Assembly (NCBI GenBank): GCA_021801945.1
Contig: JAKABE010000193.1
Coordinates: forward strand, 1 to 6,522
Direction: 5' to 3'
DNA length: 6,522 bases
DNA from: Acidobacteriota bacterium
GTDB taxonomy: Bacteria; Acidobacteriota; Terriglobia; Terriglobales; Acidobacteriaceae
Below are positions 1 through 6,512 of the stretch, in pieces. The notes under the pieces were generated by a model. That model saw only the letters and a program-made list of their open reading frames with translations, ran no database searches and was not told the DNA's origin. The position numbers and the translations under genes were made by a program. How positions within the stretch are numbered: position 1 is the stretch's first letter; each line of letters begins with the position of its first letter.

Positions 1-1
1 C

Positions 2-592
2 TGGCTGCTGACCCTATTTCGTACTTGCAACGACTGGGGAGTCCACGGCGTACTAGGCCCGGTCGTCCGCCATTTCGACGAGCCTCCGCCGGCGTGGCTG
101 AGGAGGAGCCGTTTCTACGACCGCCGCATCAATCGCACCGGGACCCCGGTGTACTGGAAGGAAGCCCGCACCGGCAATGTCCTGATGAAAGCCGAGGTCA
201 TCGCCGGAGAAACGGCGCCGTTTCGGCCCGAGTTTCGCGCCGGCGAGGACCAGGATTTCTTCCACCGCAAGATCGAGGCGGGGTTTCGATTCATCTGGTC
301 TGCCGACGCCAAAGTCTTAGAGACCATTCCGCCAGCACGCTGGAAGCGAACGTACATGCTGCGCAAGGCAATATTGCAGGGAGCCACGGCGGCGCTTCAG
401 CCAGACTACGATGCGGTGAAAGTTGCTAAGTCAGTCATTGCAATTCCGCTTTACACCATTGGTCTGCCATTCGCGCTGCTTCTGGGGCAACACCGTTTTA
501 TGACTCTATTGGTGAAGATCTTTCACCATCTCGGAAAACTGCTCGCGTTGATAGGGATCAACCCCGTGCGGGAAGCATACGTTTCAGACTAG
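2..592 (+). CDS. Family 2 glycosyltransferase, C-terminal part (5' end outside the window)
   Basis: The frame is open from base 2 to the TAG at 590-592, giving 196 residues with no plausible start, so the gene begins upstream of the window. The visible part matches the second half of a GT-A fold family 2 glycosyltransferase, which transfers a sugar from a nucleotide-sugar to an acceptor at the inner face of the membrane. Visible motifs are GVLGPV (residues 16-21) followed by a PPPAWL stretch, TGNVL (57-61), and the acidic GEDQDFF (81-87), whose ED pair (82-83) sits where the family's catalytic-base motif is found. The segment after it (IEAGFRFIWSADAKVLETIPP) is also typical. Two hydrophobic stretches near the C-terminus (about 145-162 and 167-185) suggest membrane association. 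The nucleotide-binding DXD half is missing from the window. The donor and acceptor sugars cannot be told. The GTG at 149 lies inside the conserved domain and is not a start. Confidence 0.85.
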   Translation, partial: WLLTLFRTCNDWGVHGVLGPVVRHFDEPPPAWLRRSRFYDRRINRTGTPVYWKEARTGNVLMKAEVIAGETAPFRPEFRAGEDQDFFHRKIEAGFRFIWSADAKVLETIPPARWKRTYMLRKAILQGATAALQPDYDAVKVAKSVIAIPLYTIGLPFALLLGQHRFMTLLVKIFHHLGKLLALIGINPVREAYVSD

Positions 593-620
593 AACTGCGG
601 CTGCGAGCGCGAAAGATTTT

Positions 621-626
621 GGAGGG
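621..626 (+). promoter_or_regulatory. Ribosome binding site of acyltransferase 1
   Basis: GGAGGG lies 9 bases before the ATG at 636 and is a near-consensus Shine-Dalgarno sequence. It favours ATG 636 over the in-frame TTG codons at 627 (adjacent to the site) and 633 (6 bases away). Only 43 bases separate the glycosyltransferase stop from this start and no promoter is evident, so the two genes are probably cotranscribed. Confidence 0.75.
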
Positions 627-635
627 TTGCTATTG

Positions 636-1610
636 ATGAAAGGTATGATCGCTGTACAAGGCGGCGCCCCGGCACAGAGCCAGCCAATTCAGGTGAGTGT
701 CCGCGGAAGGTGGATCGCTGCGCCATCGCTCCGGGTGAATGGCCAGACGCTGGTGGTGAATGGCCGCCTCATCCGCATCGCAAGCCTGCATGACCAAGAC
801 TGGATTGAGGAGCAGATCACCGATCCTGAGGCCTGCGTCCGCGCGCTCAAGAGCAAAGCGTCTCCGGTCCGAGCCGATATTTTCGCATTTGCTCAACGGG
901 AGCCCGACTTGGTGCCGCGCTACCAATACCCCATGGAACGGCGCAGCATCGCCGTGGCGAAGGTCGGCGACTTTGACGAGTGGTTCAAGAGTCTGCCGAA
1001 AGGGACGCGGCAAAACGTCCGCAAGGCGGAAAGATGCGGCGTTGCCCTGAAGGTGCGCGGTTTTGACATGGACGTAATTCAGGGCATCTGCGATGTACAG
1101 AACGAGACGCCGATCCGCCAGGGGCGCCCCTTTCCGCACTACGGAAAGACCTTCGAGCAGGCGCGCCGCGATCACGGCTCCTTCGTCGACCACTGCGATT
1201 TCATTTGCGCATACTTTGAGAACGAATTCATCGGTTTTCTCAAACTGGTGTACCGTGGCGACGTGGCCTCCATTCTGCAGATGCTGACCAAGGCCTCTCA
1301 TTACGACAAACGCACCGCCAACGCCCTGCTTGCCAAGGCCGCGGAGGTTTGCTCGCAAAAAGGAATCCAGCACCTCACCTATGGGATGTTCAACTACGGA
1401 AACAAAGGAGACTCCTCTTTGCGCCAATTCAAGGAGCGGCATGGATTCTGCGAGATGCTAGTGCCATATTACTATGTTCCTGTCACGACGTGGGGCAGGT
1501 TCTGCGTGAATACCCGGCTCTATCGTGATTGGCACGACATGCTCCCGCAGAAATGGATAGCGGCGGCTTGCGATCTTCGTGCCAGATGGTACGAACGACG
1601 GACCCGCTAG
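636..1610 (+). CDS. FemAB-like GNAT acyltransferase 1 (polysaccharide-locus type)
   Basis: This 324-residue, apparently soluble protein resembles the GNAT/FemAB-like acyltransferases (Acetyltransf_6 type) common in exopolysaccharide loci, which move an acyl or aminoacyl group from acyl-CoA or aminoacyl-tRNA to an amine or hydroxyl. An N-terminal module (about 18-100, with VNGRLIRIA at 41-49 and ADIFAFAQ at 80-87) precedes the GNAT core. The core has RQNVRKAERCGV (125-136), the strand-like CAYFENEFIGFLKLV (191-205), the helix NALLAKAAEVC (229-239) and QFKERHGF (264-271), a usual C-terminal GNAT signature. No signal peptide or membrane segment is visible. The protein is a clear paralogue of the product of 2218-3249: in the ungapped block from RQNVRKAER to RQG, 17 of 39 residues are identical by eye. 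The family is a confident call; the substrate is unknown. The start is chosen by the ribosome binding site at 621-626. Confidence 0.85.
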   Translation: MKGMIAVQGGAPAQSQPIQVSVRGRWIAAPSLRVNGQTLVVNGRLIRIASLHDQDWIEEQITDPEACVRALKSKASPVRADIFAFAQREPDLVPRYQYPMERRSIAVAKVGDFDEWFKSLPKGTRQNVRKAERCGVALKVRGFDMDVIQGICDVQNETPIRQGRPFPHYGKTFEQARRDHGSFVDHCDFICAYFENEFIGFLKLVYRGDVASILQMLTKASHYDKRTANALLAKAAEVCSQKGIQHLTYGMFNYGNKGDSSLRQFKERHGFCEMLVPYYYVPVTTWGRFCVNTRLYRDWHDMLPQKWIAAACDLRARWYERRTR

Positions 1611-1654
1611 CAGATCCATTTGCCGCATCTGGCGGATGACCGGCAATGTTAGAT

Positions 1655-1673
1655 CGTGGGAGGAGGTCCCACG
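1655..1673. repeat. Perfect hairpin, 7-bp stem and 5-base loop
   Basis: CGTGGGA at 1655-1661 and TCCCACG at 1667-1673 are exact reverse complements around the loop GGAGG. The hairpin starts 44 bases after the stop codon of acyltransferase 1. No run of T follows, so it is not a classical intrinsic terminator. It could slow 3'-end decay or be part of a decayed mobile element. The base pairing is certain; the role is unknown. Confidence 0.6.
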
Positions 1674-1721
1674 TCGCCAACCTCTTTGGGTTCGATGACT
1701 TCAGATTTCCCCATAGGAACT

Positions 1722-1737
1722 CGTCCTTGTAGGGACG
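1722..1737. repeat. Short inverted repeat, 5-bp stem
   Basis: CGTCC (1722-1726) pairs with GGACG (1733-1737) around a 6-base loop. It lies just upstream of the transposase remnant. At this length it may be chance. Confidence 0.3.
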
Positions 1738-1981
1738 TGATCAAGAAAGGTACTTTCGGCAAATGGTTGCACGGCAATCTAGCAGCAGGATGAAAGGGCA
1801 TGGCGGCCTAGGGATTGAGCTTTTGTGCGCTGATCGGGAACGGCATCCGGCGGACAACGCACACACCCTGCGCCGCCGCATGGAGGAAAATGCCGCACAG
1901 ATCCGCACCGTCTGGCTTCCGCCGCGCACACACCAACCACATCCGGACGAGATCCCCAACTGAGATCTGACAATCAACGGC

Positions 1982-2005
1982 ATGGGCTCTGTCCGCTCAG
2001 CCCAT
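1982..2005. repeat. Perfect hairpin, 7-bp stem and 10-base loop
   Basis: ATGGGCT (1982-1988) and AGCCCAT (1999-2005) are exact reverse complements separated by 10 bases. It lies within the transposase remnant, after its internal stop. No T-run follows. It may be a chance palindrome or a leftover of the mobile element. Confidence 0.4.
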
Positions 2006-2045
2006 CTCGTCGGGATGATGGACAACGCGCGCTGCCGAGGGCGCA

Positions 2046-2061
2046 TCACTCAGAAGAGTGA
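2046..2061. repeat. Short hairpin, 6-bp stem and 4-base loop
   Basis: TCACTC (2046-2051) pairs exactly with GAGTGA (2056-2061) around AGAA. It lies about 155 bases upstream of the start of acyltransferase 2, near the end of the transposase remnant. The function is unknown and the stem is short enough to be accidental. Confidence 0.3.
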
Positions 2062-2202
2062 CCGCAACTCGTTCGCAACTATCCCCGCGAGCGCCCCATG
2101 AGGTACACTAGCTCACCCTCTGAGTCATCTGTATTCTTAACCCGAATGAATATCATAGCCGGTCATAAAACAGGTAAACGCATGAACCAACTTCAACCTG
2201 GC

Positions 2203-2210
2203 AAAGGAAA
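2203..2210 (+). promoter_or_regulatory. Ribosome binding site that decides the start of acyltransferase 2
   Basis: AAAGGAAA contains AAGGA (2204-2208) ending 9 bases before the ATG at 2218. The other in-frame ATGs at 2098, 2146 and 2182 have no comparable site, and the extra N-terminal residues they would add have no counterpart in the paralogue. ATG 2218 is therefore preferred. Confidence 0.75.
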
Positions 2211-2217
2211 CAGCACT

Positions 2218-3249
2218 ATGACGTGTCCCGAAAACCCGGAGAACCCGGAGGAAAAGGCTGCATTGCGCTCCAGCGCTGACCCTTCGGGACCCCGGGAGAC
2301 CGTCGTGCAAGTCCAGGTGAAAGGTAGACCCGTCATGACTCCGGCAATCGAGATCGGCGGGTTGACCCTACTAGTAAGTGGTCGGCAGCTCAAGATCGCT
2401 GCCGTGCAGGATGAAGAGTATTTAGACGGAGAGCCCGTTGCAGATCCTCACCCAATCATCGCGGCGCTAAAGACATGCCGGCTCCGGCCCGACATCTTTA
2501 CCTTTGCGCAGAAGATACCCAATGTAGTTGCGCGCCATTCCTATTACAAAGAATGGGAGAACTTCGCCGCCATTCCCATCACCACGTATTCCGACTGGAT
2601 CGAGCACCGCGTAACCTACGATGTGAGAAAAGCAGTCCGTCGTGCGGAACGCTCCGGCGTGGAGATCAGAATAGCGGACTACGACGACGAATTCGTCGAG
2701 GGCATCCGCGCCATCTATAATGAGATGCCGTATCGGCAGGGCAAGGCATTCTGGCACTATCAGAAGGACTTTGCGACAGTGAAGAGGGAAAACTCGACGT
2801 TTGCGGATCGCGCATGCTTTATTGGCGCCTACATTAATGGCGAGCTAGCCGGATTTATCAAGATGGTCCATGTCGGCAGTTATGCTGCGACCATCCAGGT
2901 ACTAAGCAAGGTCAAGTACCGGCGCGAAAAGGTAAGCAACGCCATGATTGCCAAGGCCCTGGAAATCTGCATCGAAAGGGGCCGGTCACACCTCGTCTAC
3001 GGACGTTATACTTATAACAATCCAGAAAGCTCGCTGACTGAGTTCAAACGGCGCAATGGATTTGAACCGATTCTTGTGCCAAGATACTATATCCCGCTGA
3101 CCGCCAAGGGGGCACTCGCCTTGAGACTGCGTCTGCATCGGTCCCTTGCACAACACATTCCCGTCTCCCTGCGTCCGATTCTGCATCGCGTCCGGAGTTT
3201 CTCCAGGCGCACCAAGGGCAATGGCAAAGGCGATGGCTGGGTGAGCTGA
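2218..3249 (+). CDS. FemAB-like GNAT acyltransferase 2, paralogue of the upstream gene
   Basis: With the start at 2218 the protein has 343 residues and begins with a Pro/Glu-rich, low-complexity stretch (about 1-28). The same two-part layout as acyltransferase 1 follows: VVQVQVKGR (29-37), VSGRQLKIA (53-61), PDIFTFAQ (91-98), then the GNAT core with VRKAVRRAERSGV (136-148), PYRQGKAF (171-178), GAYINGELAGFIKMV (203-217), NAMIAKALEIC (241-251) and EFKRRNGF (275-282). The C-terminus (about 300-343) is strongly basic, richer in Arg and Lys than the paralogue's, which could favour binding to membrane or RNA. Its likely role is acyl or aminoacyl transfer to a sugar of the surface glycan; the donor is unknown. 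The stop lies only 3 bases before the asparagine-synthetase-like start, so the two are cotranscribed and probably translationally coupled. A start farther upstream, up to ATG 2098, cannot be fully excluded. Confidence 0.85.
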   Translation: MTCPENPENPEEKAALRSSADPSGPRETVVQVQVKGRPVMTPAIEIGGLTLLVSGRQLKIAAVQDEEYLDGEPVADPHPIIAALKTCRLRPDIFTFAQKIPNVVARHSYYKEWENFAAIPITTYSDWIEHRVTYDVRKAVRRAERSGVEIRIADYDDEFVEGIRAIYNEMPYRQGKAFWHYQKDFATVKRENSTFADRACFIGAYINGELAGFIKMVHVGSYAATIQVLSKVKYRREKVSNAMIAKALEICIERGRSHLVYGRYTYNNPESSLTEFKRRNGFEPILVPRYYIPLTAKGALALRLRLHRSLAQHIPVSLRPILHRVRSFSRRTKGNGKGDGWVS

Positions 3250-3252
3250 CCC

Positions 3253-5070
3253 ATGCCTGGGATCGCCGGTTTCATCACCCGACTGCCGCGCGAGGCCGCG
3301 GAACCGAAGCTCCGCCGCATGTTGCAGACTCTGCTTCACGAGCCGTCGTACGTATCGGGGACGTGGAGCGTTGAATCTCTGGGCCTCTACGTTGCTTGGA
3401 CGGCGCATCGCGACACGTTTGCCGACAGGATGCCGGTCTACAGCGAGCGTCGCAATCGTGTACTCATCTTTTCCGGGGAAGAGTATTCGGACGCGGCATC
3501 TGCACAGCGACAGAAACAGGATGGCCACCCAGATCCGTGCGAGGGCCTGTCGCGCCTTGCGTGCGCAGCCGAAGAAGAAGATTTTCCCAGAAGACTGAAT
3601 GGCTGGTTCCAAGGGCTGCTGGTGGATCGCGCCAACGGAACCGTACTGCTCTTCAACGACCGTTATGGCATGAATCGCCTTTACTATCAGGAGGCCAAGG
3701 AGGCGTTCTACTTCGCGGCGGAAGCAAAGGCGATTCTAGCGGTGCGGCCTGAGTCGCGCTCCATCGATCCGGAGGGGCTGGGTGAGTTTATCTCCTGCGG
3801 CTGCACGCTTGAAAACCGCACACTGTTCCGCAATCTCCGAGTTCTTCCACCAGCTTCCGCGTGGACGTTTCGCAACGGGGCGTTAGTCAAGCCCGGCGTC
3901 CGGTACTTTGACGCTCAGGAGTGGGAATCTCAATCGGCCCTGAGCTACGAGGACTACTACCGGCAGCTGCGCGATGTTTTTTCGAGCCATCTCGGCCGCT
4001 ACTTTCACGGCAGGGCAAGCGTTGGTGTTTCCCTCACCGGCGGCCTCGACACTCGCATGATAATGGCCTGGCACAAAGCGGCACCAGGAGATCTGCCGTG
4101 TTATTCCTTTGGCGGCGTCTATCGTGAATCCGAAGATGTGAAGATGGCGAGGAACGTCGCGCATCTGTGCGGACACCAGCACCAGGTCCTGGAACTGGGC
4201 AACGAGTATCTAACCAAGTTTCCGGATTACGCCGCACGCACCGTCTATCTCACCGATGGCTGTGTCGAAGTCAAGCATTCGGCCGACTTATATCTAAACG
4301 AACGCGCCGCCACCATCGCGCCCATTCGCATCACCGGCAACTATGGCGGCGAGGTCCTGCGCAGCGTCAGGGCGTTCCGGCCCATCGAGCCGGTAGAGGG
4401 ACTGTTTGACCCCGAGGTGTCGGACTGCATCGAGCGCGCAAAGCGCACTTACGGATGCATGAACGGCATGCATCCGCTGTCTTTCGCGGTCTTCCGCCAA
4501 GCCCCCTGGCATCATCACGGCTTGCTCTCGCTCGAGCAAAGCCAACTCACGCTTCGCTCCCCGTTCCTCGATAACGATTTTGTGCGCACCGTCTACCGGG
4601 CACCGGCTTCAACCCTGACGAGCGACGACATCTCGCTGCGCCTGATAGCGGAAGGAGATCCGCGGCTGCGCCGGCTCAGGACCGACCGCGGTCTCGCTGG
4701 CGCCATGCCCGACTGGCTTTCGGCAATACGCCGCACCTATCTCGAATTCACATTCAAGGCCGAGTATGCCTACGACTACGGCATGCCGCAGGCGGTGGCG
4801 CGGATCGACCACACCGTTCAGTGGGCACATCTGGAGCGCCTGTTTCTAGGCCGCCATAAGTTCTACCACTTTCGTGTGTGGTATCGCGACCAATTGGCAG
4901 CCTATATTCGAGAAATGCTGTTAGATTCGCGAACCCTTTCGCGGCCCTACATCCAGCGCCGGAAACTCGAAGAAATCGTGCAGGGCCACCTTAAGGGAAA
5001 CGCGAACTATACCACGGCAATTCACAAGGTTCTTTCACTGGAGCATGTGCACCGGCTGTTTGTTGATTAA
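3253..5070 (+). CDS. Asparagine-synthetase-like protein lacking the catalytic Cys2 of the glutaminase domain
   Basis: The 605 residues show the AsnB layout: an N-terminal class II glutamine amidotransferase fold followed by an ATP-pyrophosphatase synthetase domain. The start MPGIAGF matches the MCGIAGF of AsnB except that the nucleophile Cys2 is Pro. NDRYGMNRLYY (135-145) matches the RDxxGxxPLYY region and PEGLGEFIS (173-181) the domain end. The synthetase part has the PP-loop VSLTGGLDTR (259-268; AsnB has LSGGLDS), TGNYGGEVLR (361-370) near the usual SGxGGDE motif, and RSPFLD (435-440). AsnB makes Asn from Asp, Gln and ATP. Homologues in polysaccharide loci are thought to activate a carboxylate for amide formation, but their substrates are mostly unknown. 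Without Cys2 this one should not release ammonia from Gln and may use free ammonia or another amine. It sits 3 bases after acyltransferase 2 with only a weak ribosome binding site (GGGTGAG, 3239-3245), which fits translational coupling. The length is normal for the family. Confidence 0.9.
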   Translation: MPGIAGFITRLPREAAEPKLRRMLQTLLHEPSYVSGTWSVESLGLYVAWTAHRDTFADRMPVYSERRNRVLIFSGEEYSDAASAQRQKQDGHPDPCEGLSRLACAAEEEDFPRRLNGWFQGLLVDRANGTVLLFNDRYGMNRLYYQEAKEAFYFAAEAKAILAVRPESRSIDPEGLGEFISCGCTLENRTLFRNLRVLPPASAWTFRNGALVKPGVRYFDAQEWESQSALSYEDYYRQLRDVFSSHLGRYFHGRASVGVSLTGGLDTRMIMAWHKAAPGDLPCYSFGGVYRESEDVKMARNVAHLCGHQHQVLELGNEYLTKFPDYAARTVYLTDGCVEVKHSADLYLNERAATIAPIRITGNYGGEVLRSVRAFRPIEPVEGLFDPEVSDCIERAKRTYGCMNGMHPLSFAVFRQAPWHHHGLLSLEQSQLTLRSPFLDNDFVRTVYRAPASTLTSDDISLRLIAEGDPRLRRLRTDRGLAGAMPDWLSAIRRTYLEFTFKAEYAYDYGMPQAVARIDHTVQWAHLERLFLGRHKFYHFRVWYRDQLAAYIREMLLDSRTLSRPYIQRRKLEEIVQGHLKGNANYTTAIHKVLSLEHVHRLFVD

Positions 5071-5072
5071 CT

Positions 5073-6461
5073 ATGGCTTCTATCGCCACTATCGTGTGCA
5101 TCGCCTTTATTGCGTGGCTATTCTGGCTCGACCGCGATCAAGAGGCGCGTGCGTCCACGGTGCTGTGGATTCCCACGGTCTGGCTGCTCATCAACGGTTC
5201 ACGATCGGTTTCCGCCTGGCTGCACCGCTCCGCCGCCGAGCCCCTGGCCACCAGATTTTCCGAGGGCAGCCCTTTGGATGCAGCGGTTTTCGGCCTGCTC
5301 ATCCTCGCGGGAATTGTGGTCCTCAACTTCAGAGCCCGACGTCTTCGCGAGCTGTTGCAGCAAAATCTGCCGATCGTGTTGTTCTTTGCTTACTGCGGCG
5401 TTAGCGTTTTATGGTCGGCTTACTCCTTTATCGCTCTCAAGCGGTGGAGCAAAGCCATCGGCGATTTCGTGATGGTACTGGTGGTTCTTACGGACCCCCA
5501 ACCTCTGCAGGCCATCCGCCGTTTTTTTGCCCGCGTCACGTTCATCCTGCTTCCGCTCTCCGTGCTGCTTATCGAGTTTTATCCGGGCATAGGCACTGCA
5601 TGGGACGAGACCGACAGGGTAATGATGTACGTGGGCGTAACCACATTCAAGAACCTGCTCGGCATGGTCACATTGGTCTGCGGCCTCAGCGCCGTCTGGC
5701 GGCTCCTTGAAGCGCAGGAAAACAAGCTGCTGTGGCACCGCCAGCGGCATCTGACCGCCCATGGGCTCATGGTCATGACTGCAATCTGGCTGCTAGTGAA
5801 GTGCAATTCCATGACTTCGCTCTCCTGCTTCGGCCTCTCGAGCGCCGTCATGTACATGTCTACTCGCCCATGGGTAAGAGAGAAGGCACGGCGGGTACAC
5901 CTTGTAGTTGCAACCGCAATCGGCATTCCGATCTTCGCGTTGTTCGTGGACACCATGGGGACGCTAGTGCGCCTTCTCGGCAGGAAACCAAATCTTACCG
6001 ATCGCACGCTGATTTGGAAGGCTGTGCTCGCCATGCACAGCAATCCGATTGTCGGCACGGGATTCGAGAGCTTCTGGCTGGGCAGCCATCTGCAAAGCGT
6101 CTGGGATCTGAGCGTCCACGGCATCCAGGAAGCACACAATGGCTATCTCGAGGTCTACATCAACCTGGGGTGGATCGGCGAGCTGCTTCTTCTTGCACTG
6201 ATCATCACCGGATACCGCAACATACTCAAGGCACTGCGCAGCGATCCGAATATGGGAAGAATGCGCCTTGCCTTCTTCACCGCTGCATTGATTTACTGCC
6301 TTACCGAGGCGGGCTTTCGCATGATGAATCCCATCTGGATCTCATTCCTATTGGTAATTGCCAGCACAGCGACACGGATGCCGGTCGTCTTGCGCCGCAT
6401 CATTGCTCCCATAACCCCTATCGAAAAGATGCCTGAGCAAAGGACACGGGTTTTGCAGTAG
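5073..6461 (+). CDS. O-antigen ligase/polymerase-like polytopic membrane protein (Wzy/WaaL family)
   Basis: This is a 462-residue protein with about 10-13 hydrophobic segments (for example near 4-19, 69-84, 99-118, 153-168, 184-210, 229-244, 246-263, 275-293, 368-385, 398-412 and 420-433), so it lies in the inner membrane. A large hydrophilic loop (about 295-365) holds the hallmarks of the O-antigen ligase family: GRKPNLTDRTLIW (303-315; family pattern G-R-x-x-x-W), NPIVGTGFESFW (324-335) and EAHNGYLEVYINLGWIGE (353-370), with the His (355) that is conserved and functionally important in Wzy/WaaL proteins. Members join lipid-linked sugar units into polymer or transfer the polymer to an acceptor; sequence alone does not separate the two. 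The start follows the previous stop by 2 bases and has no clear ribosome binding site, so translation is probably coupled. The motifs and the polysaccharide context make the family call firm. The tail after residue 436 is basic and polar. Confidence 0.9.
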   Translation: MASIATIVCIAFIAWLFWLDRDQEARASTVLWIPTVWLLINGSRSVSAWLHRSAAEPLATRFSEGSPLDAAVFGLLILAGIVVLNFRARRLRELLQQNLPIVLFFAYCGVSVLWSAYSFIALKRWSKAIGDFVMVLVVLTDPQPLQAIRRFFARVTFILLPLSVLLIEFYPGIGTAWDETDRVMMYVGVTTFKNLLGMVTLVCGLSAVWRLLEAQENKLLWHRQRHLTAHGLMVMTAIWLLVKCNSMTSLSCFGLSSAVMYMSTRPWVREKARRVHLVVATAIGIPIFALFVDTMGTLVRLLGRKPNLTDRTLIWKAVLAMHSNPIVGTGFESFWLGSHLQSVWDLSVHGIQEAHNGYLEVYINLGWIGELLLLALIITGYRNILKALRSDPNMGRMRLAFFTAALIYCLTEAGFRMMNPIWISFLLVIASTATRMPVVLRRIIAPITPIEKMPEQRTRVLQ

Positions 6462-6504
6462 CAGAGCCTGTGGGGGACCAATCATCAAATGCAGGCCTAC
6501 TGCC

Positions 6505-6512
6505 AAAGGAAA
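6505..6512 (+). promoter_or_regulatory. Possible ribosome binding site for a gene beyond the window
   Basis: AAAGGAAA is the same octamer used before the start at 2218. It lies 10 bases from the window end and no start codon is reached inside the window. The 6462-6522 stretch otherwise has no gene, no convincing terminator and no strong hairpin, which suggests the operon continues downstream. Confidence 0.45.

Larger units (their letters stand above)
1763..2101 (+). pseudogene. Probable decayed IS630-type transposase, C-terminal remnant
   Basis: One reading frame has an ATG at 1763, a TGA at 1961-1963, and then runs on to a TGA at 2099-2101. Before the internal stop it reads CADRERHPADNAHTLRRRM, EENAAQIRTVWLPP and HPDEIPN. 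This resembles the end of the DDE domain of IS630/Tc1-type transposases, where a D-R/N-x-x-H segment is followed by a helix, an LPPY-type strand end (WLPP here, 1913-1924) and an N-P-D/V-E motif with the last catalytic Glu (HPDE here, 1940-1951). Read through the stop, the frame gives DLTINGMGS and later MMDNARCRGRITQ, which resemble the family's downstream 'LK-N' and Arg-rich tail regions. The Tyr of LPPY and the Asn of NPxE are replaced, the first half of the protein is missing, and a stop interrupts the frame, so this is dead DNA if the identification holds. The match is by eye from family knowledge. The alternative is non-coding sequence with a chance resemblance. Confidence 0.5.
1611..2217. 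other. 607-base intergenic gap without an intact gene
   Basis: The gap separates the two paralogous acyltransferases. It holds four short perfect inverted repeats (1655-1673, 1722-1737, 1982-2005, 2046-2061) and a probable transposase remnant (about 1763-2101), listed separately. The last 100 bases, about 2120-2180, are more AT-rich than the surroundings and are the likeliest place for a promoter of the downstream operon. TATCAT at 2151-2156 could be a -10 element, but no convincing -35 element sits at the right distance, so I do not call a promoter. No T-rich intrinsic terminator follows the upstream gene. Confidence 0.8.

Noticed and set aside
630..1442. Long open frame on the minus strand (270 codons)
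   Set aside because: It lies wholly antisense to acyltransferase 1, whose motifs and ribosome binding site are clear. The translation shows no recognisable domain, and such antisense frames are expected in GC-rich coding DNA.
1741..2049. Minus-strand open frame of 102 codons in the intergenic gap
   Set aside because: It is rich in Arg, Cys and Ser, has no motif, and is antisense to the frame that resembles a transposase remnant.
2128..2156. Possible sigma-70 promoter with TATCAT as the -10 element
   Set aside because: The hexamer 17 bases upstream (TCTGTA) fits TTGACA poorly, so the promoter is not called.
2986..3612. Minus-strand open frame of 208 codons spanning the junction of acyltransferase 2 and the asparagine-synthetase-like gene
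   Set aside because: It is antisense to two well-supported genes, has no known motif, and is a shadow of their codon bias.
5579..6139. Minus-strand open frame of 186 codons
   Set aside because: It is antisense to the polymerase-like gene, including its conserved loop, and shows no domain of its own.
5732..6436. Plus-strand open frame of 234 codons in another frame of the polymerase-like gene
   Set aside because: The composition (rich in His, Arg and Ser) is typical of an out-of-frame translation. The overlapping frame has the membrane segments and the O-antigen ligase motifs.
6491..6504. Possible terminator hairpin after the polymerase-like gene
   Set aside because: GCAG and CTGC form only a 4-bp stem, and no T-run follows.
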